Shown piece after piece: positions 1 through 11,758 of a stretch of DNA of 64,000 nucleotides. The notes under the pieces were generated by a model. That model saw nothing but the letters and a program-made list of their open reading frames with translations, was not told the origin of the DNA and did not search any database. Positions within the stretch are counted from its first letter, which is position 1, and each line of letters starts with the position of its first letter. Source of the DNA: Rhodocollybia butyracea (taxonomy: Eukaryota > Basidiomycota > Agaricomycetes > Agaricales > Omphalotaceae); NCBI GenBank assembly GCA_015501585.1, contig JADNRY010000240.1, positions 1 to 64,000 on the forward strand, given 5' to 3'. The position numbers and the translations under genes were made by a program.

Positions 1-840
1 TCCTGATGCATGTAAGGGTGCATTTTTTCAGTTCATACCCACCTGCCCTCCCATCTCAAATTCTTCCTTGCATCCCCCGGCAAACTCTGCTGGCGGCTGG
101 ACTGTCTTGACATAGTGCCAGCCGCCATTTGAGTCAGTAGTGATGGACCTTCCTTCCCCTGGTCCTCAGCTCAGAGCCTGGCCTCTCAGATATGTCCTTG
201 TGTTGCCATTGGTCAACAGTAGGCCAACGCTTTTGCAGCAATTACTTGGATTGTTCCGATGCACATCTGTGTCACTGTTTGCCTCCTCACTGTCGGCCGT
301 GCCGGACACCGTTGAAACACCATCCCACCAATTCCCGCAACTTCTGGTGAGTAAATTTACTCTATGCTCATTCCAAGCCGAATCAGGCGAATGCAACTAT
401 CAGTTCTCAAAGTGTCATTTAGGGACCTTCCTACATTGACCACCTAACCCAAGATCTATCCTTCCCCAACCTCAAAGAAAGGTAAGTTTCGCATATCCCT
501 TCACTCAATCATTTGAATCGGTATTCACTCATCTATGTGTTTCTCTCTTTCACGGTCATTGCTCCATGTGCGATGACAATCAGTTATGACATTGGTGAGT
601 TATTTTTGCATTGCCTATGCCTATGGCAACTGTTTCTCAGAGCATTTCTCTTGTCATCAAATTTCCTCATTATTGATTACATGTCTAGAAAGTACCAAAG
701 GTCCTTGTACGTGCTTTCCAGATAATTCTCCCTATTCTCCTCTCTCCTGTACTTGTCAAAGACGATGCTTGGGCTATGTTACTTTTTGTTATTGCAGTAA
801 AGGGTAATCAGTAGTGTAGAGTCACCTACATGTAGAAAAT
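1..840. other. No recognisable gene
   Basis: Short ORFs under 100 codons occur on both strands but none has a motif, a convincing splice pattern or a paralogue elsewhere in the window. I see nothing here that can be supported. Confidence 0.5.
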
Positions 841-1425
841 ATACTTTTACTGCTTTACACGAGATGGTGTAAGACACCCTAAATGATTGCTACACACACT
901 TAGAGTGATTGTTCAAGACACCTCAAAAGAGTGTCTAAGACACTTCAAATGATTGTTCCAAGCACTCAGAGTGATTGCTTAGCAATCCAAATGATTGTCT
1001 CAAGACACTGCAACCCATTTCCAAAAACAATCATTTTGAGTGTCCTGAACAGTCAATCTAAGTGTTTCATACCATCAATTGAAGTGTTTTTGACAATCAT
1101 TTAAATTGTTCAAAACTGTTATATAGAGTGGTTCAGACTATCATAATGAAAGGCTAGGACAACCATTGAAAGTAGTTGAGACAACCCTTAGGAGTAATTT
1201 AGAAAATCAATAAGATTGGTTCAGACAACCTTTAAGAGTGATTTAGATAATCAATAAGATTGATTCAGACAATTAATGAGGTTGGTTCAAACAATCAATA
1301 TAAAGGTGTAAGACAATCTTTTTGATTAAACAGGACAATCATTAAGAATGGTTCAGACAGTCAATATGAGTGCAAGACAATCATTTAGATTGTGTTTTGG
1401 ACAATCAAATTAATTGTTTTTCCTT
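841..1425. repeat. Degenerate tandem repeat
   Basis: About 20-30 bp units built on GACAATCATTNNGATTGGTTCA-like words repeat with heavy divergence. In the left half the unit reads more like GACACTTCAAATGATTGTT. No open frame runs through it. The array abuts the left end of the LTR-like element. Confidence 0.75.
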
Positions 1426-1446
1426 CCTGTAGTGGAACTGAGATGC

Positions 1447-3287
1447 TATTTGGGTATTTACGTGTAGGTGTGTGAAAGGTGCTATAAAACAACCTAACAA
1501 AAACACTACCGCACCTAACCAGACTATCGATATGTAAGGGAGTGAGGGCGGGTTGTCAGAGATTCCCCAAGGGAAAGTCTTGTAATATCGGATGTACACA
1601 TGCGACTGCTCCAGGTTCAAGACTGTAACGCTAACGTGGGTAACTAAGCTTAGACAACTCTTAGAACTAAGTCGAGAGAAGCCTAGTTGGGGTGTACGAC
1701 TGTACGAGGGAACCAGGTGTGTATGTCCAAATCAATTAACCAAAACCAAAACCAATACAATGAAACTAAGATTCTCCTAGGCAAACTCTGGCTCTAGCTA
1801 GAATAGTGATCTCGAGGTTTGTCAACAACCCTAGGCAAACTCTGGCACTAGCTGCTGTGACACCATAAAGTCCTCGACCAAACTCTGGGCCAAGCTACGA
1901 TATTGTTAGTGAACTTAATCACTAGGAACTCATACCACAATCTTAGTGGCTTGTCTAACTTTGTGAAGAAGTCAACTAAGGAACCCTCACTCTGGAGCTG
2001 AATAATCCCTTACTAGAAGCCGTCCCCTCTAAGGAAGCAACTAGATTTGAGTTGATCTGGAGTTCAAGAGAACTCTACACACTTAAATTTGATCAAGATA
2101 TAAATGGGCTTTGCGAAGCGCGTGAAGTTTATTACTTTCTTAAGATAACCAAGTCAGGAGGTGTCACGCTACTGATCCCGTGGGGACGTTCTACGGAGCA
2201 CTGGTCTTAGCAGTCAAGTCGAGGGCAAGAAACTTGTCTTATTGAATAAATATATCTGGCTTATATACTGAGTAGAGAGAGTTTAATACAAAAAATAGAT
2301 GAAACAGATACGGAGAGAGACGGAAAGAGGGTGGAACAGAGGAATCTGGCTTGGAAAGGAAACTCCAGCCTATATATGGTACACACGATAAAGAAATAGT
2401 CCATTCTTGGGTATATATCAGAGGTGAAATATGCTTTCGTGAGGATTAACATAGTTTTAGAGTGTTTTGATCCGAGCGAGGTTTCTCCGATTACTCCACA
2501 ATTCTCCGGGGTCAGGAGTACCTTTACGCTTCATGATCACTTGCCGCCCGGTTTCCCTTGGGTGAGTTTCATTCTATTCCTCGGATAGTTCTGTCCATCC
2601 TGAGTGTGATTAACATTCTCTCGAGAAGGCCAGTTGTCTAGCTTTCCAACGACACCACTTATGATAGTCTCGAGCAACTGCGCTGAGTATGTACAAATGA
2701 TTCCCGATAGTCGGCTTCAACGGATAAGACCTTCCGTGTATGATTTCTAAGATCAAATGTTTCGATTTGCCAAGGCTATCCCGGTGCGTAGCTTTCCGTA
2801 GGACCGCTAAGCATGTTTCTACCGTCCTCACGGTTACGACCAGTGCCGCGAATAGACCTCTACGGTTTCCTCGGGATCATTCTGGTCCATTGTTACGGAC
2901 TGTAAAGTCCACATCTTAACATAGCTCGTTGGGGGTCTTAGTGCGAGGGATGCCTTCCCTCATAATTCCTTCCCTTGAGTAACGTGTTGGCTTAGTACTT
3001 ATCTCGCTTTGAGATGTCCTGTAGTTTAGAGAGTATACACTCTTGGGTATAACTAGATTGACAATCTAGCGTTACATCTCCGGGCAGCCCAGGTATCCTC
3101 GCTAGCTTGGCTCTAGGCTACACTTGTGGGCGTACCTTCACGGCTCGCTGAGTATTATTGTTAAGTTCTTTGCCTCAGCAACAGCTATCACGCTCGGGCT
3201 CCGTATAACTCTCTTATTGCATTGTATAACACGTACAAAGTGTCAAAATGTACGGTTACACGCCTTACGCCGATTTTAGGCCTAATA
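1447..3287 (-). mobile_element. LTR-like element, copy 1
   Basis: This 1841-bp block is the near-identical inverted counterpart of 54808-56649, with scattered substitutions. Its ends read TATTTGGG and CCTAATA, forming a short imperfect terminal inverted repeat. Flanks carry ATGC (left) and ACGC (right), consistent with a 4-bp target duplication with one mutation. In the orientation of the other copy it holds a TATA-like and polyadenylation-like region but no long ORF, so a solo LTR or a non-autonomous element are both possible. Ends are not the usual TG...CA. The right border lies at the start codon of a secreted-protein gene. Confidence 0.75.
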
Positions 3288-4420
3288 ACGCATAATGGAT
3301 GTCTATGGAAGAAAGCTGTGGAAAATTGTTAAATATATAATCCCTCATTGCCAATGATGTACATGCTATTCTTGAAGTTGAGTTCACGCCGAAAGGGGGG
3401 TTTGAGATAATGGAACTAAGCACTGGAGGGTTTGGTAGCCTAGAGCAAGTTTTTTGCTCCAGGAAAAGATATTAGGGATAGTAGAAGGTGAGCTTGGCTG
3501 GCAAGATGAGAAAACACTTTTGGTTTGCAAAGGGCTTTTATAGAAGACATACGAAAGCATGGATGTCGAAACATTATAATGGCCATCAGACACGCACTGG
3601 ATTCATCTTCAACTTTTCAAGGCAATTGTATCGCAGGTGGCGAAATCTGTCATAGTATTGATTCTCCTGTCTCCTGTACTGCAATGCAAAAATTAGGTTT
3701 GTTTCAAGACTTGGTAGGGGGAAGCGTACCAGTGATCGAGAAGTGTACCAGTGATTGAGACCCGTGACCACGAACCAACCTCCTGTCACAGAACAGACTG
3801 TAGTTGGATTCAGAGAACTTGATGCAGTAGCTGAACTCCCTCCTTCCATTTGTAAAACGGCTGACACTGCTTTGTACTCTTCCCCGGTGTTCTCATGACT
3901 TTGGAGTGATAAACATATCTAGTGAACATGATGATGAGCAAACCTTGACTGACCCTCATTGGATTAATTTCCTTCATCTGACACCCTGTTTTGAATCAAT
4001 AACCGGCACTCTGTACAGTACCAGCAAGCCCAACTCCTCAAATCCCAGTGCCTCCCTATCTGTTCTCACATCGGCCGCACATTCCTTACACAACACATCA
4101 TCGCGTTTAGGGGTTTAGATCAGCCGCATCTTTAATCAAGTTTCAGTACTATCTGTCTGTCTGTCCCGATAAATAGGTGAGTCAAAGTGAAGTATTGTAA
4201 CCCAATGGCGGCATCGCTGGGTAATACTCGATTGTGTGCATGCTCGGATTCTTGGATTATGCTCCGACTACAAACAAAGGCGGTAGGATCTGTCCTGGAC
4301 AGACTGACATTCTCTTCCCAATGGTCTTGTTGAGAAGATCCGGAGGCGCTTCCTGGGAGTTGTAAGTGTTGTCCTTGAACAGCATTGTCGACCTGGAAAA
4401 GGAGGTTCAGCCATAGCAAT
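3288..4420 (-). pseudogene. Secreted-protein family promoter remnant (member 1)
   Basis: The segment matches the promoter and far-upstream regions of the secreted-protein genes at 8276-8800, 21754-22366 and 31863-32351. On the minus strand it has a TATAAAA box (rc of 3536-3542), a 5' leader of about 240 nt and the first codons ATG CG, then the LTR-like element begins. A 12-bp stretch left of that element (1435-1446) resembles codons 2-6, but no more coding sequence follows. The coding part is therefore lost. Confidence 0.7.
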
Positions 4421-4559
4421 TTAACCGGAAATTGATGTTCGGATAGTTTGCTTGCTTCCTGCTTCCTGGATCGCGCTCTAGAGTCCGCTGATTACAACAG
4501 GATTGCCTCAAGAAGAATATTCCAGCCCTCCTCCTCCTCCAGCAAAGGGCAGTGCATAT

Positions 4560-4925
4560 TGTCAGATCTCATGTAGTCTTCAAAGCTTCAAGTCTGACAT
4601 CAACTTCATCGAGAAAGTTGGCAAAAGCTATTGACCGTACTCATGAGTATCTGAAGGGAGACCGGCGAAGCCTTGAACAAAGTGACCTGCTACAAAACCG
4701 AGCAGTGGCGCTTTGGTGAGTTTTTTTTTCGCAATTCTTGAAATCGATTCTTTTACGAACACTCTTTAATTTACAGTGTATAAATTCGAGTGATTCAGAG
4801 AGGATGCAAAATAGAAGATGTACATACAATGTTGTATAACTATCCTTATTGTGTTTCAAAGAACGAGCGGCTCTCTTGGTGGGCAAATGATAATTTCGGA
4901 AACAAGAAATGTTTACAGCGGATTT
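4560..4925 (+). pseudogene. Second copy of galactokinase 3' end
   Basis: Bases from about 4640 to 4900 parallel 7460-7750, the end of the galactokinase remnant. They share the stretch around CTGAAGGGAGA, a GTGAGTTTTTT donor, the TGTATAAATTC terminal exon and the following 3' sequence. Bases have diverged and no reading frame is kept. It is a decayed partial duplication lying just upstream of the longer copy. Confidence 0.65.
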
Positions 4926-4929
4926 AATT

Positions 4930-5060
4930 TCTGTTCAGGCTTTGAAACACCTCAATGACTTGGAGACTAGGAACTTCGAGCTCCTTGTGTCTGGGAGCAT
5001 TGGAGGGAAGTCGGACGCGCGGCCGGGTCTTTTCCATGTGCTCCTCATTCTCGCCCGTTT
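4930..5060 (+). pseudogene. Exon-like fragment of unknown gene
   Basis: The frame reads roughly ALKHLNDLETRNFELLVSGS. A related fragment, ALKRLDDLETRHFELFVSGS, occurs at about 14510-14590, so this looks like an exon of a duplicated gene. I do not recognise the family. It ends exactly where the foldback element starts. Confidence 0.4.
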
Positions 5061-6237
5061 CACTGCGGGGGTTACCCGATAATCTGGGCCAGAGAAATTT
5101 GAGAAAACGTGAGGATTAAGTGACAATACCCTTGGCCATTCCTGAACAGATTATTCTGCATAAGTACAAAATCATTTGGTAATTCTTATTCTAGGCATAG
5201 TCAAGGATTTTTTAAACTAATTCTTTCACAATCTTGAGATTATTACTTTGAATAACTCTGTATAGAAAACTATGAGTATCCCACACCAGAATATCTTGTG
5301 AAATTTCTTCATGAAATGACATAGATTATAGCAAGGATATTTAGAATAATCTTCACATAAACCTAGATTATTACTGCCAATTTTACATAGAGCTTATCCA
5401 GAGACTACCATGAGATTTTTTAAAATATTCATATAGTAATAGGGTCCGGAAAACTGAAGATTTTATTGGAATACTCCACGCGTTGAAGACGTGAGGTTTT
5501 TTTTAAATAAACTGGCTCGGATTATCTGTACCAGACATCGAGAGATCTCGACATCTCAATGTCAATGATGTCTGGACATCAAGATATATTGCAGTCAGGA
5601 CATCTTGGATGTCGGGATGTCAGGATTGAAGGCTTTTGCATATAGATAATTAGCATTTCTGCGCTACTGCCATCATGCATAAACCAGATGTCACATATCC
5701 CGATGTTCAAGATGTTTTGACTGCAAGATATCCCAACATCCCAACATCATCGATGTCTAGATGTCTAGATGTCCTGACGTCAGGTACATATAATCCGAGC
5801 CAGTTTATTTTGAAAAACCTCGTGTTTGCCACGCGCAGATTATTGTAATAAAATCTTTAGTTTTCTAGTCCCTATTACGATATGAATATTTTGAGTAATC
5901 TCATGGTAACCTCTCAATAATCTCTAGGTAAAATTGGTAGTGATAATCTAGATCTATGTGAAGATTAATCTGACTATCCTTGCTATAATCTAAGTCATTG
6001 TATGGAGGAATTTCACAAGATGTTCTGGCGCAGGATACTCATGGTTTTACACTGAGAGTTATTTAGAATAATGATTGCAAGGTTGTGCAGGAACTGGTTT
6101 TAAAAAACCCTAACTACACTTGTAATAGTAAATGCGGAATGCGGTCATACTTGTATGAAAAGCCTAGGATATTGTCGCCTAATCCTCATGTTTTTTCAAG
6201 ATTTCCCGAGCTGGGTTATTGGGTAACCCCCGCAGTG
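5061..6237. mobile_element. 1177-bp foldback element with CACTG ends
   Basis: The two halves are inverted copies with a spacer near 5640-5690. Ends read CACTGCGGGGGTTACCC and GGGTAACCCCCGCAGTG. Matching inner landmarks are the GATAATCTGGGCC/GGGTTATTGGG and CTGGCTCGGATTAT/ATAATCCGAGCCAG pairs. There is no internal ORF, so it is non-autonomous. CACTG termini suggest CACTA/EnSpm affinity, but a target duplication is not clear (TTT left, TCT right). It separates exon-like sequence on the left from the galactokinase remnant on the right. Confidence 0.75.
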
Positions 6238-6311
6238 TCTCTTGCTGTCAATGGAAGGGTTTTATCGCGGTCTCACCTTGCTTTTATTCTACTTTTATCT
6301 TACACGTTGTC

Positions 6312-7621
6312 CTCAGCTTGAGCCAAACTTTACTAGTTACTAGTAACGGCCCTCAAATTTCCAAAGGTCAACTTGTTGAAATGGCTGTCGGCAATGTTAA
6401 TGAGATCTAGAAGCGTGTCGGTGTAAACTCTGGCTGGTAAATTCCAATTTTCTCTTTTCCTTGTCCCATGTTATTTAATCGACATATCATATAGGATGAA
6501 CCAAGCTGCATCGGTGAGCTGCATCTGTCATCTCCATACCTTCTTCTGCCATCTACATCTCCTTCCCAGAGCCTTCCGCCTCGGCAGTTCCTCTTCCACT
6601 GGATGCAGTATTCATCATCGCAAATTCTCTCGTGGTCTCCGACAAGGCTGTTACCGCGAAGCAAAACTACAATCTCCGAGTTGTCGAAACGCTTGCTGCG
6701 GCTAGGATCCTTGCCCGATCTCTGGGCATCAAGGTCGCAAAGGACGAAAAAGTGACACTTAGAGAGGTTGTTGGACAATTGGCGGGAGAGGTTGAGGAAG
6801 TAGGTGAGATGCCTGTTGAATGGCTCTCGGAAATGTTGCAGAGGATGGAATGCAAAGCGGAAAGACTGAAGCCCCGTAACGCCACTGAGGATGGGCAGCT
6901 GGGAGTAACAATGGAGGAGATGATCGAGATGAGCGGGTTGAGCACGGAAGAGTTCAATAAGGTGTACCTATCCTGGGTGGAAGGTATGATCAATTTACCG
7001 TCTACGGTTCAACTGAAAACATCTAACCTCTCCAACAGTCAAAGCTACCCATTTCCAGCTCTACGAATGCGCTAAACATGTCCTGTCCGAAGCTTCCCAA
7101 GTCCTTCAATTCCGCCAAACCTGTCTCTCTGCAGCTTCCCAAGCTTCCAATCCATTCACCGAATCACTATCACCAATCGACGTTGCCAAAACCCTCGGAC
7201 AGTTGATGAATGAATCCTAGACCAGCTGCGATCAACTCTACCAATGCTCTTGCGATGAGCTGAATGAATTGACGAAAATCTCGCGGGATGCCGGGGCTCT
7301 TGGAAGTCGACTAACTGGTACGGGTTTCGCTGTCATTCATCTCATTCGGATTTGGAATTGATGTACTTTGTATCGAATTCCAGGTGCTGGATGGGGAGGA
7401 TGCACAGTTTCTCTCGTCCCCGAGTCTGACGTCGATGGTTTTATTAAGAAAGTCAGTGAAAGGTATGGACCGTTCAAGGATCTGAAGGGAGAAGCCTTGA
7501 ATGAGGTGATCTTCGATAAGAAACTGAGCAGCGGGCTTGTGGTGAGTTTTTTGGCTCGCGATCTTCTTCCTCTAGTCGGTTTCGTTTACCAACATGCTTT
7601 GTAGTGTATAAATTCAAGTGA
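6312..7621 (+). pseudogene. GAL1: Galactokinase remnant (C-terminal half)
   Basis: Galactokinase phosphorylates galactose in the Leloir pathway. The translation has family landmarks in order: SKGQLVEMAVG, KRVGVNSG, QAAS, SLVVSDKAVTAKQNYNLRVV, TLREVV and TGAGWGGCTVSLVPE. Inferred introns are 6437-6494, 6984-7038, 7318-7383 and 7542-7604. The copy is dead: an in-frame TAG at 6408-6410 sits in an apparent ATCTAG insertion, a 13-bp duplication near 6505-6530 shifts the frame, and a second TAG at 7218-7220 replaces an expected CAG. The MDQ motif reads MNQ, losing the presumed catalytic-base Asp. The N-terminal half is absent. Confidence 0.85.
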
Positions 7622-8275
7622 TTCGGAAGGGAAGATACAAGACGGAAGATATGCATACAACTGTATATAACTATAGTTATTATGTATGTATTTAGTATTT
7701 GGTTCAAAGAAAGAGCGGTTGCCTCAATGATGAGCGAAGGTTAAAATGACAGTTACACGATAGTATTGCACAATAAAGTAAAGGAACTACAATTTCTTCC
7801 TCGCAGCTTACGAGCCTTAGGCTTCTTATTATCGAACCCGACGCGCCTGGCTGTGAAACCGCTTTGCAGAGGATCCACTTCACTAGAGAAGCATGCAAGC
7901 CTTCAACCTGCTGACCTGATTTCCCGACGGGTAGTGGCGGACTGGTTATGGAGAGCTGTTTACTAATGCCTTGAGAGGGGTAAGAAACGAAGAGGGAGGT
8001 AGAAATGTTACCATGAGCCAACATCCGAATACCTTCCGGGCCCGCAACCGTTATATCAGGGCATCACTCATAGTCCACGAGCGGTGGCCCATTACTAGTT
8101 ACTCTGGTGTCAAATTTGAGCTGCAATGTACATGTATGGCAATCTTCAATACTTTCACTCTCCCAAGGTGATCAAGGCCAGAACTTAAATGCACTAGCCA
8201 CTGGCTCTCTTTCCATCAACCTTCTAATATGCTCAAAAAGAGACAGAAATTATACATGGTGCTCTACTTGGGCTA
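7622..8275. other. No recognisable gene
   Basis: Spacer between the galactokinase remnant and the next secreted-protein pseudogene. ORFs here are short and without motifs. Confidence 0.4.
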
Positions 8276-8800
8276 TCAAGTCTTGTCCATTCCATAGTCT
8301 TTGGTTCTGTCAACTCCACCATTTTCCTTTGCAATGAAATGACCGTTGCGAGGCTGTGAAAGGGTACCACCCTGAACTTTAAACGTGACTTGTTGACCAT
8401 TTGCCTGTATTTCGTTCGCTGTATTTGTTACTTTAGTCACGCCCTCCAATCCCCCTTCTTCATGGCGAGTTTCACAGAATTATCAATGTTTTCCTGGAAT
8501 ATGGGCGGTGGGCCCCGGGATCCAGCTTGGCCCAACTGTCTGTCGGCCGTTGGGCTAATGATTGTTGCTATGAATTCGGACGACGTCGCCGCGCTTCCCG
8601 GCTCAGAATGGTGGAGTTGTGCAGCAGTGAGAGCGCGAGTGGACACTGCGGGACTTTGGACAGACTGAAGGGTGGCAGGATTCAAGTTAGGCGGTCTGTA
8701 AACTAGACCAAAAAACAATACATACCGTGACATTTACTAGAGGTGCCGCATTGGCAACATAGGCAACCAGAAAAACAAGATATGCAGAACTGATACGCAT
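8276..8800 (-). pseudogene. Secreted-protein family, frameshifted member 2
   Basis: Exon 1 encodes MRISSAYLVFLVAYVANAAP, a signal peptide nearly identical to the other members. An intron of about 67 nt ends in CTTCAG. The second exon runs to MKKGDWRA and stops, but the next frame continues with EGVTKVTNTANE, a VTFKV strand and the family signature GHFIAKENGGVDRTKDYGM. A 1-nt indel near the run of G around 8455 explains the shift. The signature region lacks the cysteines of intact relatives. Read as a recent pseudogene or, less likely, an assembly error. Confidence 0.75.
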
Positions 8801-9760
8801 AATGGATATCTATGGAAGGAAATCGTTAAATGTATTAATAATCTCTCATTGTCAATATACATACTATTCTTGAAGTTGAACTCACATAGAAAGGGGGGTT
8901 CAAGATAACGGAATTAAGCACTGGAGGGTTTGATAGAGAGCAAGGGCTTTTCTCCAGGAAAAGATACTATGGATAGTAGAAGGTGAGCTTGGCCGGCAAG
9001 ATGAGAAAGCACTTCCGGTTTGCAAAGGGCTTTTATAGAAGACAGGCGAAAATATGCGTGTCGAAACATATCAACATGGCCATCGAACACGCACTGGATT
9101 CATCTCCAACTTTCCAATGCAATTGTATTGCAGTGGCAAAATCTATCATAGTATCGCTTCTCCAGGCTGTCTCCTGTATGACCCTCATGAATGTGGTACT
9201 GCAATGCAAAATTAGGTTCGTTTCGAGACTTGATAGGGAGAAGCATACCAGTGACCATGAACCGAACTGTTACCGACCTCCTGTAACAGAACAAAATGTA
9301 GTTGGATTCAGAGAACTTGATGCAGTAGCCGAAGGCCCGAACTACCTCCTTCCGTTTCTAAAGCGGCAGATACTGCTTTGTGTCTTTCCACAGCGTTCTC
9401 ATGGCTTCGGAGTAATACACATATCTAGGGAACGTGACAGTGACGAGAAAACCTTGACTGACCCATACTCATTCTTTCATCTGACATCACTTGTTTTGAA
9501 TCAATGACCCCCACTCTGTACAGTACCAGCAAGCCCAATTTACCAAATTTGTACCGAATCCCAGTGCCTCCCTATCCGTTGCCACATCGGGCGTACGTTC
9601 CTTAGACGACACATCATCATGTTTAGGGGGTTAGATCAACCGCAGCTTTAATCGAGTTTCAGTACTACTATCTGTCTGTCCCGAAAAGTGAAGTCAAAGT
9701 GAAGTACTGTAACACAATGGGTAACACTCGATTGTGTGCGTGCTCGGATTCTCGGATTAC
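8801..9760 (-). promoter_or_regulatory. Family promoter and far-upstream repeat (member 2)
   Basis: Homologous to 3288-4420, 22367-23180 and 32352-33215. A minus-strand TATAAAA box (rc of 9031-9037) lies about 235 nt before the start codon, next to the shared GCAAACC motif. The conserved stretch extends about 700 bp beyond the TATA box, so the promoter was duplicated with the gene. Confidence 0.6.
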
Positions 9761-10300
9761 GAGTTCTGGGTACCACATTCCGTGATAAGTTGTGGAGCGG
9801 CTTATCTTAGGATAATATTAGCAGGGGCGAGAAGGCCAGGCGATATCATGAGAACTTGATGAGAACACCATCTTTTGTGCTTCGGCCTTCATCACCCCCA
9901 ACACACTCTACGTATTTCGCATTCCCAACCCACCCTCCCCAAAGAAATATGGATATCATTCAGGAGTCGCTCCACCTTCAACCTGCCCCGTTGCACTTCT
10001 TTGGGTTGCCCACCCATGCGCCAGGCCAAACCCGGGAAAAATGCCTTTAATCATTTATTTACTTGAAGTATATACTGATTATACCTGATAGTTGTTATGA
10101 AACAACTCCTTCACAAAAACCTACACATAGTCACGGACTTTTATGCCTGACCATTGGTTGGCAAAGCCACCAGTCTATTTTATCCCTGTCCACTGAGCAG
10201 TGAGCCCTACTGTTAAGTGTTACCTCAAAGTTTTGGTTAAATTGTCCATTTCTTAAGCATACTATGATTTTATATCAAAAGTACTTAGAAAAGGTGGCAG
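9761..10300. other. No recognisable gene
   Basis: Spacer between the secreted-protein upstream repeat and the membrane-protein genes. Nothing supportable is seen. Confidence 0.4.
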
Positions 10301-10307
10301 AAGTAAG

Positions 10308-11424
10308 TTATGGCTGGTATTGATAGTCAGGTGGATGATCTTTTACCACTTCTTCCATTCTCCGGACCCGCTCTATCAGTTCAGATACCTGTTGACGCAA
10401 TGCAGTCTCCCCTTCACGACCACCACTTGTTCGATGTAATGCTTCCCGGGTAACACGGAGTTCCTCTTGTGCATCCATTCGAGCACGTTCTCGATCTCGC
10501 CTTCCTGATTGATTAGAACTGATAGCTAGGCAACATGTGCCACATCATTGAAAAGGAATGGTTTCGCATCATAAAAGTCCATCAGCTCACTTTTCATTGG
10601 ACCAGAAATCATCGATAATGGACCCAAACTGGAAGGACTGGAAGGACGGCTAACACATTTAAGTTTATCAGGTATCTTACGAAAACCACACTTACAAAGG
10701 GGAGATGTCTTCTTGAGAACGACGTGATTGCCTTCTCCGGCGACTTCGAACCAACCACAGGGTGAGGAGGATCACAAAAAATATGATAGCACCCCCGACT
10801 CCGCCTGCAATTGCTTCTACAGATTTCTTGGACTTTTTCGCACCAGATTGTGTAGAAGTACCAGTGACGGAAGGTGCGGGAGAAATACTGGCATGAGGGA
10901 GTGCAGAGGGCGCACTTGTACTTGTTGCACTGGCACTCATCTTGCTGGGAGATGTCAAGGCTGTCGTTGGGTCTGCATTCTCGACTGGAAGAATTGTAGC
11001 AACCACGTCGCCAACCATAGTAATGGTACTACCACCTTGCACTAGTTGACAATTTTCTGACGCTGCGCCTACTGGATTGCAGAACACCGTGAGCTCGTCA
11101 ATGTTGTCATGAATTTGGAACCCCGATGCCGACGCAACCAAAGTTATAGGTATCCAATCAGAGGAGGTGGTAGTGGGAAACAAGAGAGGGACTGGCACTG
11201 TTTGGAAGTAGGTTGTCATTGAACCGTCTTCTGCAACCCCAACCAGTGACAATGGGCCACTAAAGATGAAACCTTCAATAGCGGTATTTATTTCGAGTGT
11301 GATGCTAGATTGACAATAGATGTAGCCTGGTCGCGAGTTTATTTAAACAATCTTCACATTCAAGCTCAAACTTACCGGTACACAGTGATATCAGTACCAG
11401 CTGCCAAGGAAAATGGTAAGCCAT
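10308..11424 (-). CDS. Single-pass membrane protein, unknown function (copy 1)
   Basis: Four exons fit: 11424-11376, 11326-10696, 10649-10591 and 10504-10308, giving 311 aa in one consistent frame. The protein begins MAYHFPWQLVLISLCTGYIY, a short signal sequence. A roughly 150-aa outer region follows, ending in a Ser/Thr/Pro-rich stalk. One membrane segment (GGVGGAIIFFVILLTLWLV) precedes a basic stop-transfer RSRRRRQSRR. The inner tail has a charged predicted coiled coil (QQVSELIERVRRMEEVV) and ends PPDYQYQP. The layout resembles cell-surface sensor-type proteins, but no named family is recognised. Copy 2 lies immediately upstream on the same strand. Confidence 0.75.
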
Positions 11425-11758
11425 AGTCCTGCAGAGAAGCTTGGGGGTGACAAAGGGTTGTTTGTGTAGGCCATATACTTACGATGCTTATTATAGTGCA
11501 TCCCTGACCATCGACATCTCTGGTGATCCAATTACAATTGCATCTTTATGATCATCTGCCCCCTAGCTTCAATCGCATTAGCTCAGAGTAGTAGTTCTAG
11601 CAACGCTAACTGTCAGAAGAGTTCTTCCAGGGGATGGCTCAGAGCTGTCTGATTACTCGATCTCCCCTATTAATCTCTCGCAACGGAACCTCATGGTCAT
11701 GATTATACAATATTTACCAGATATTTACTCGACTACATAGAAAATTGCAAAACAAAAT

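Noticed and set aside
841..1425. CRISPR-like repeat array
   Set aside because: Units are degenerate, without constant spacers, and the genome is eukaryotic.
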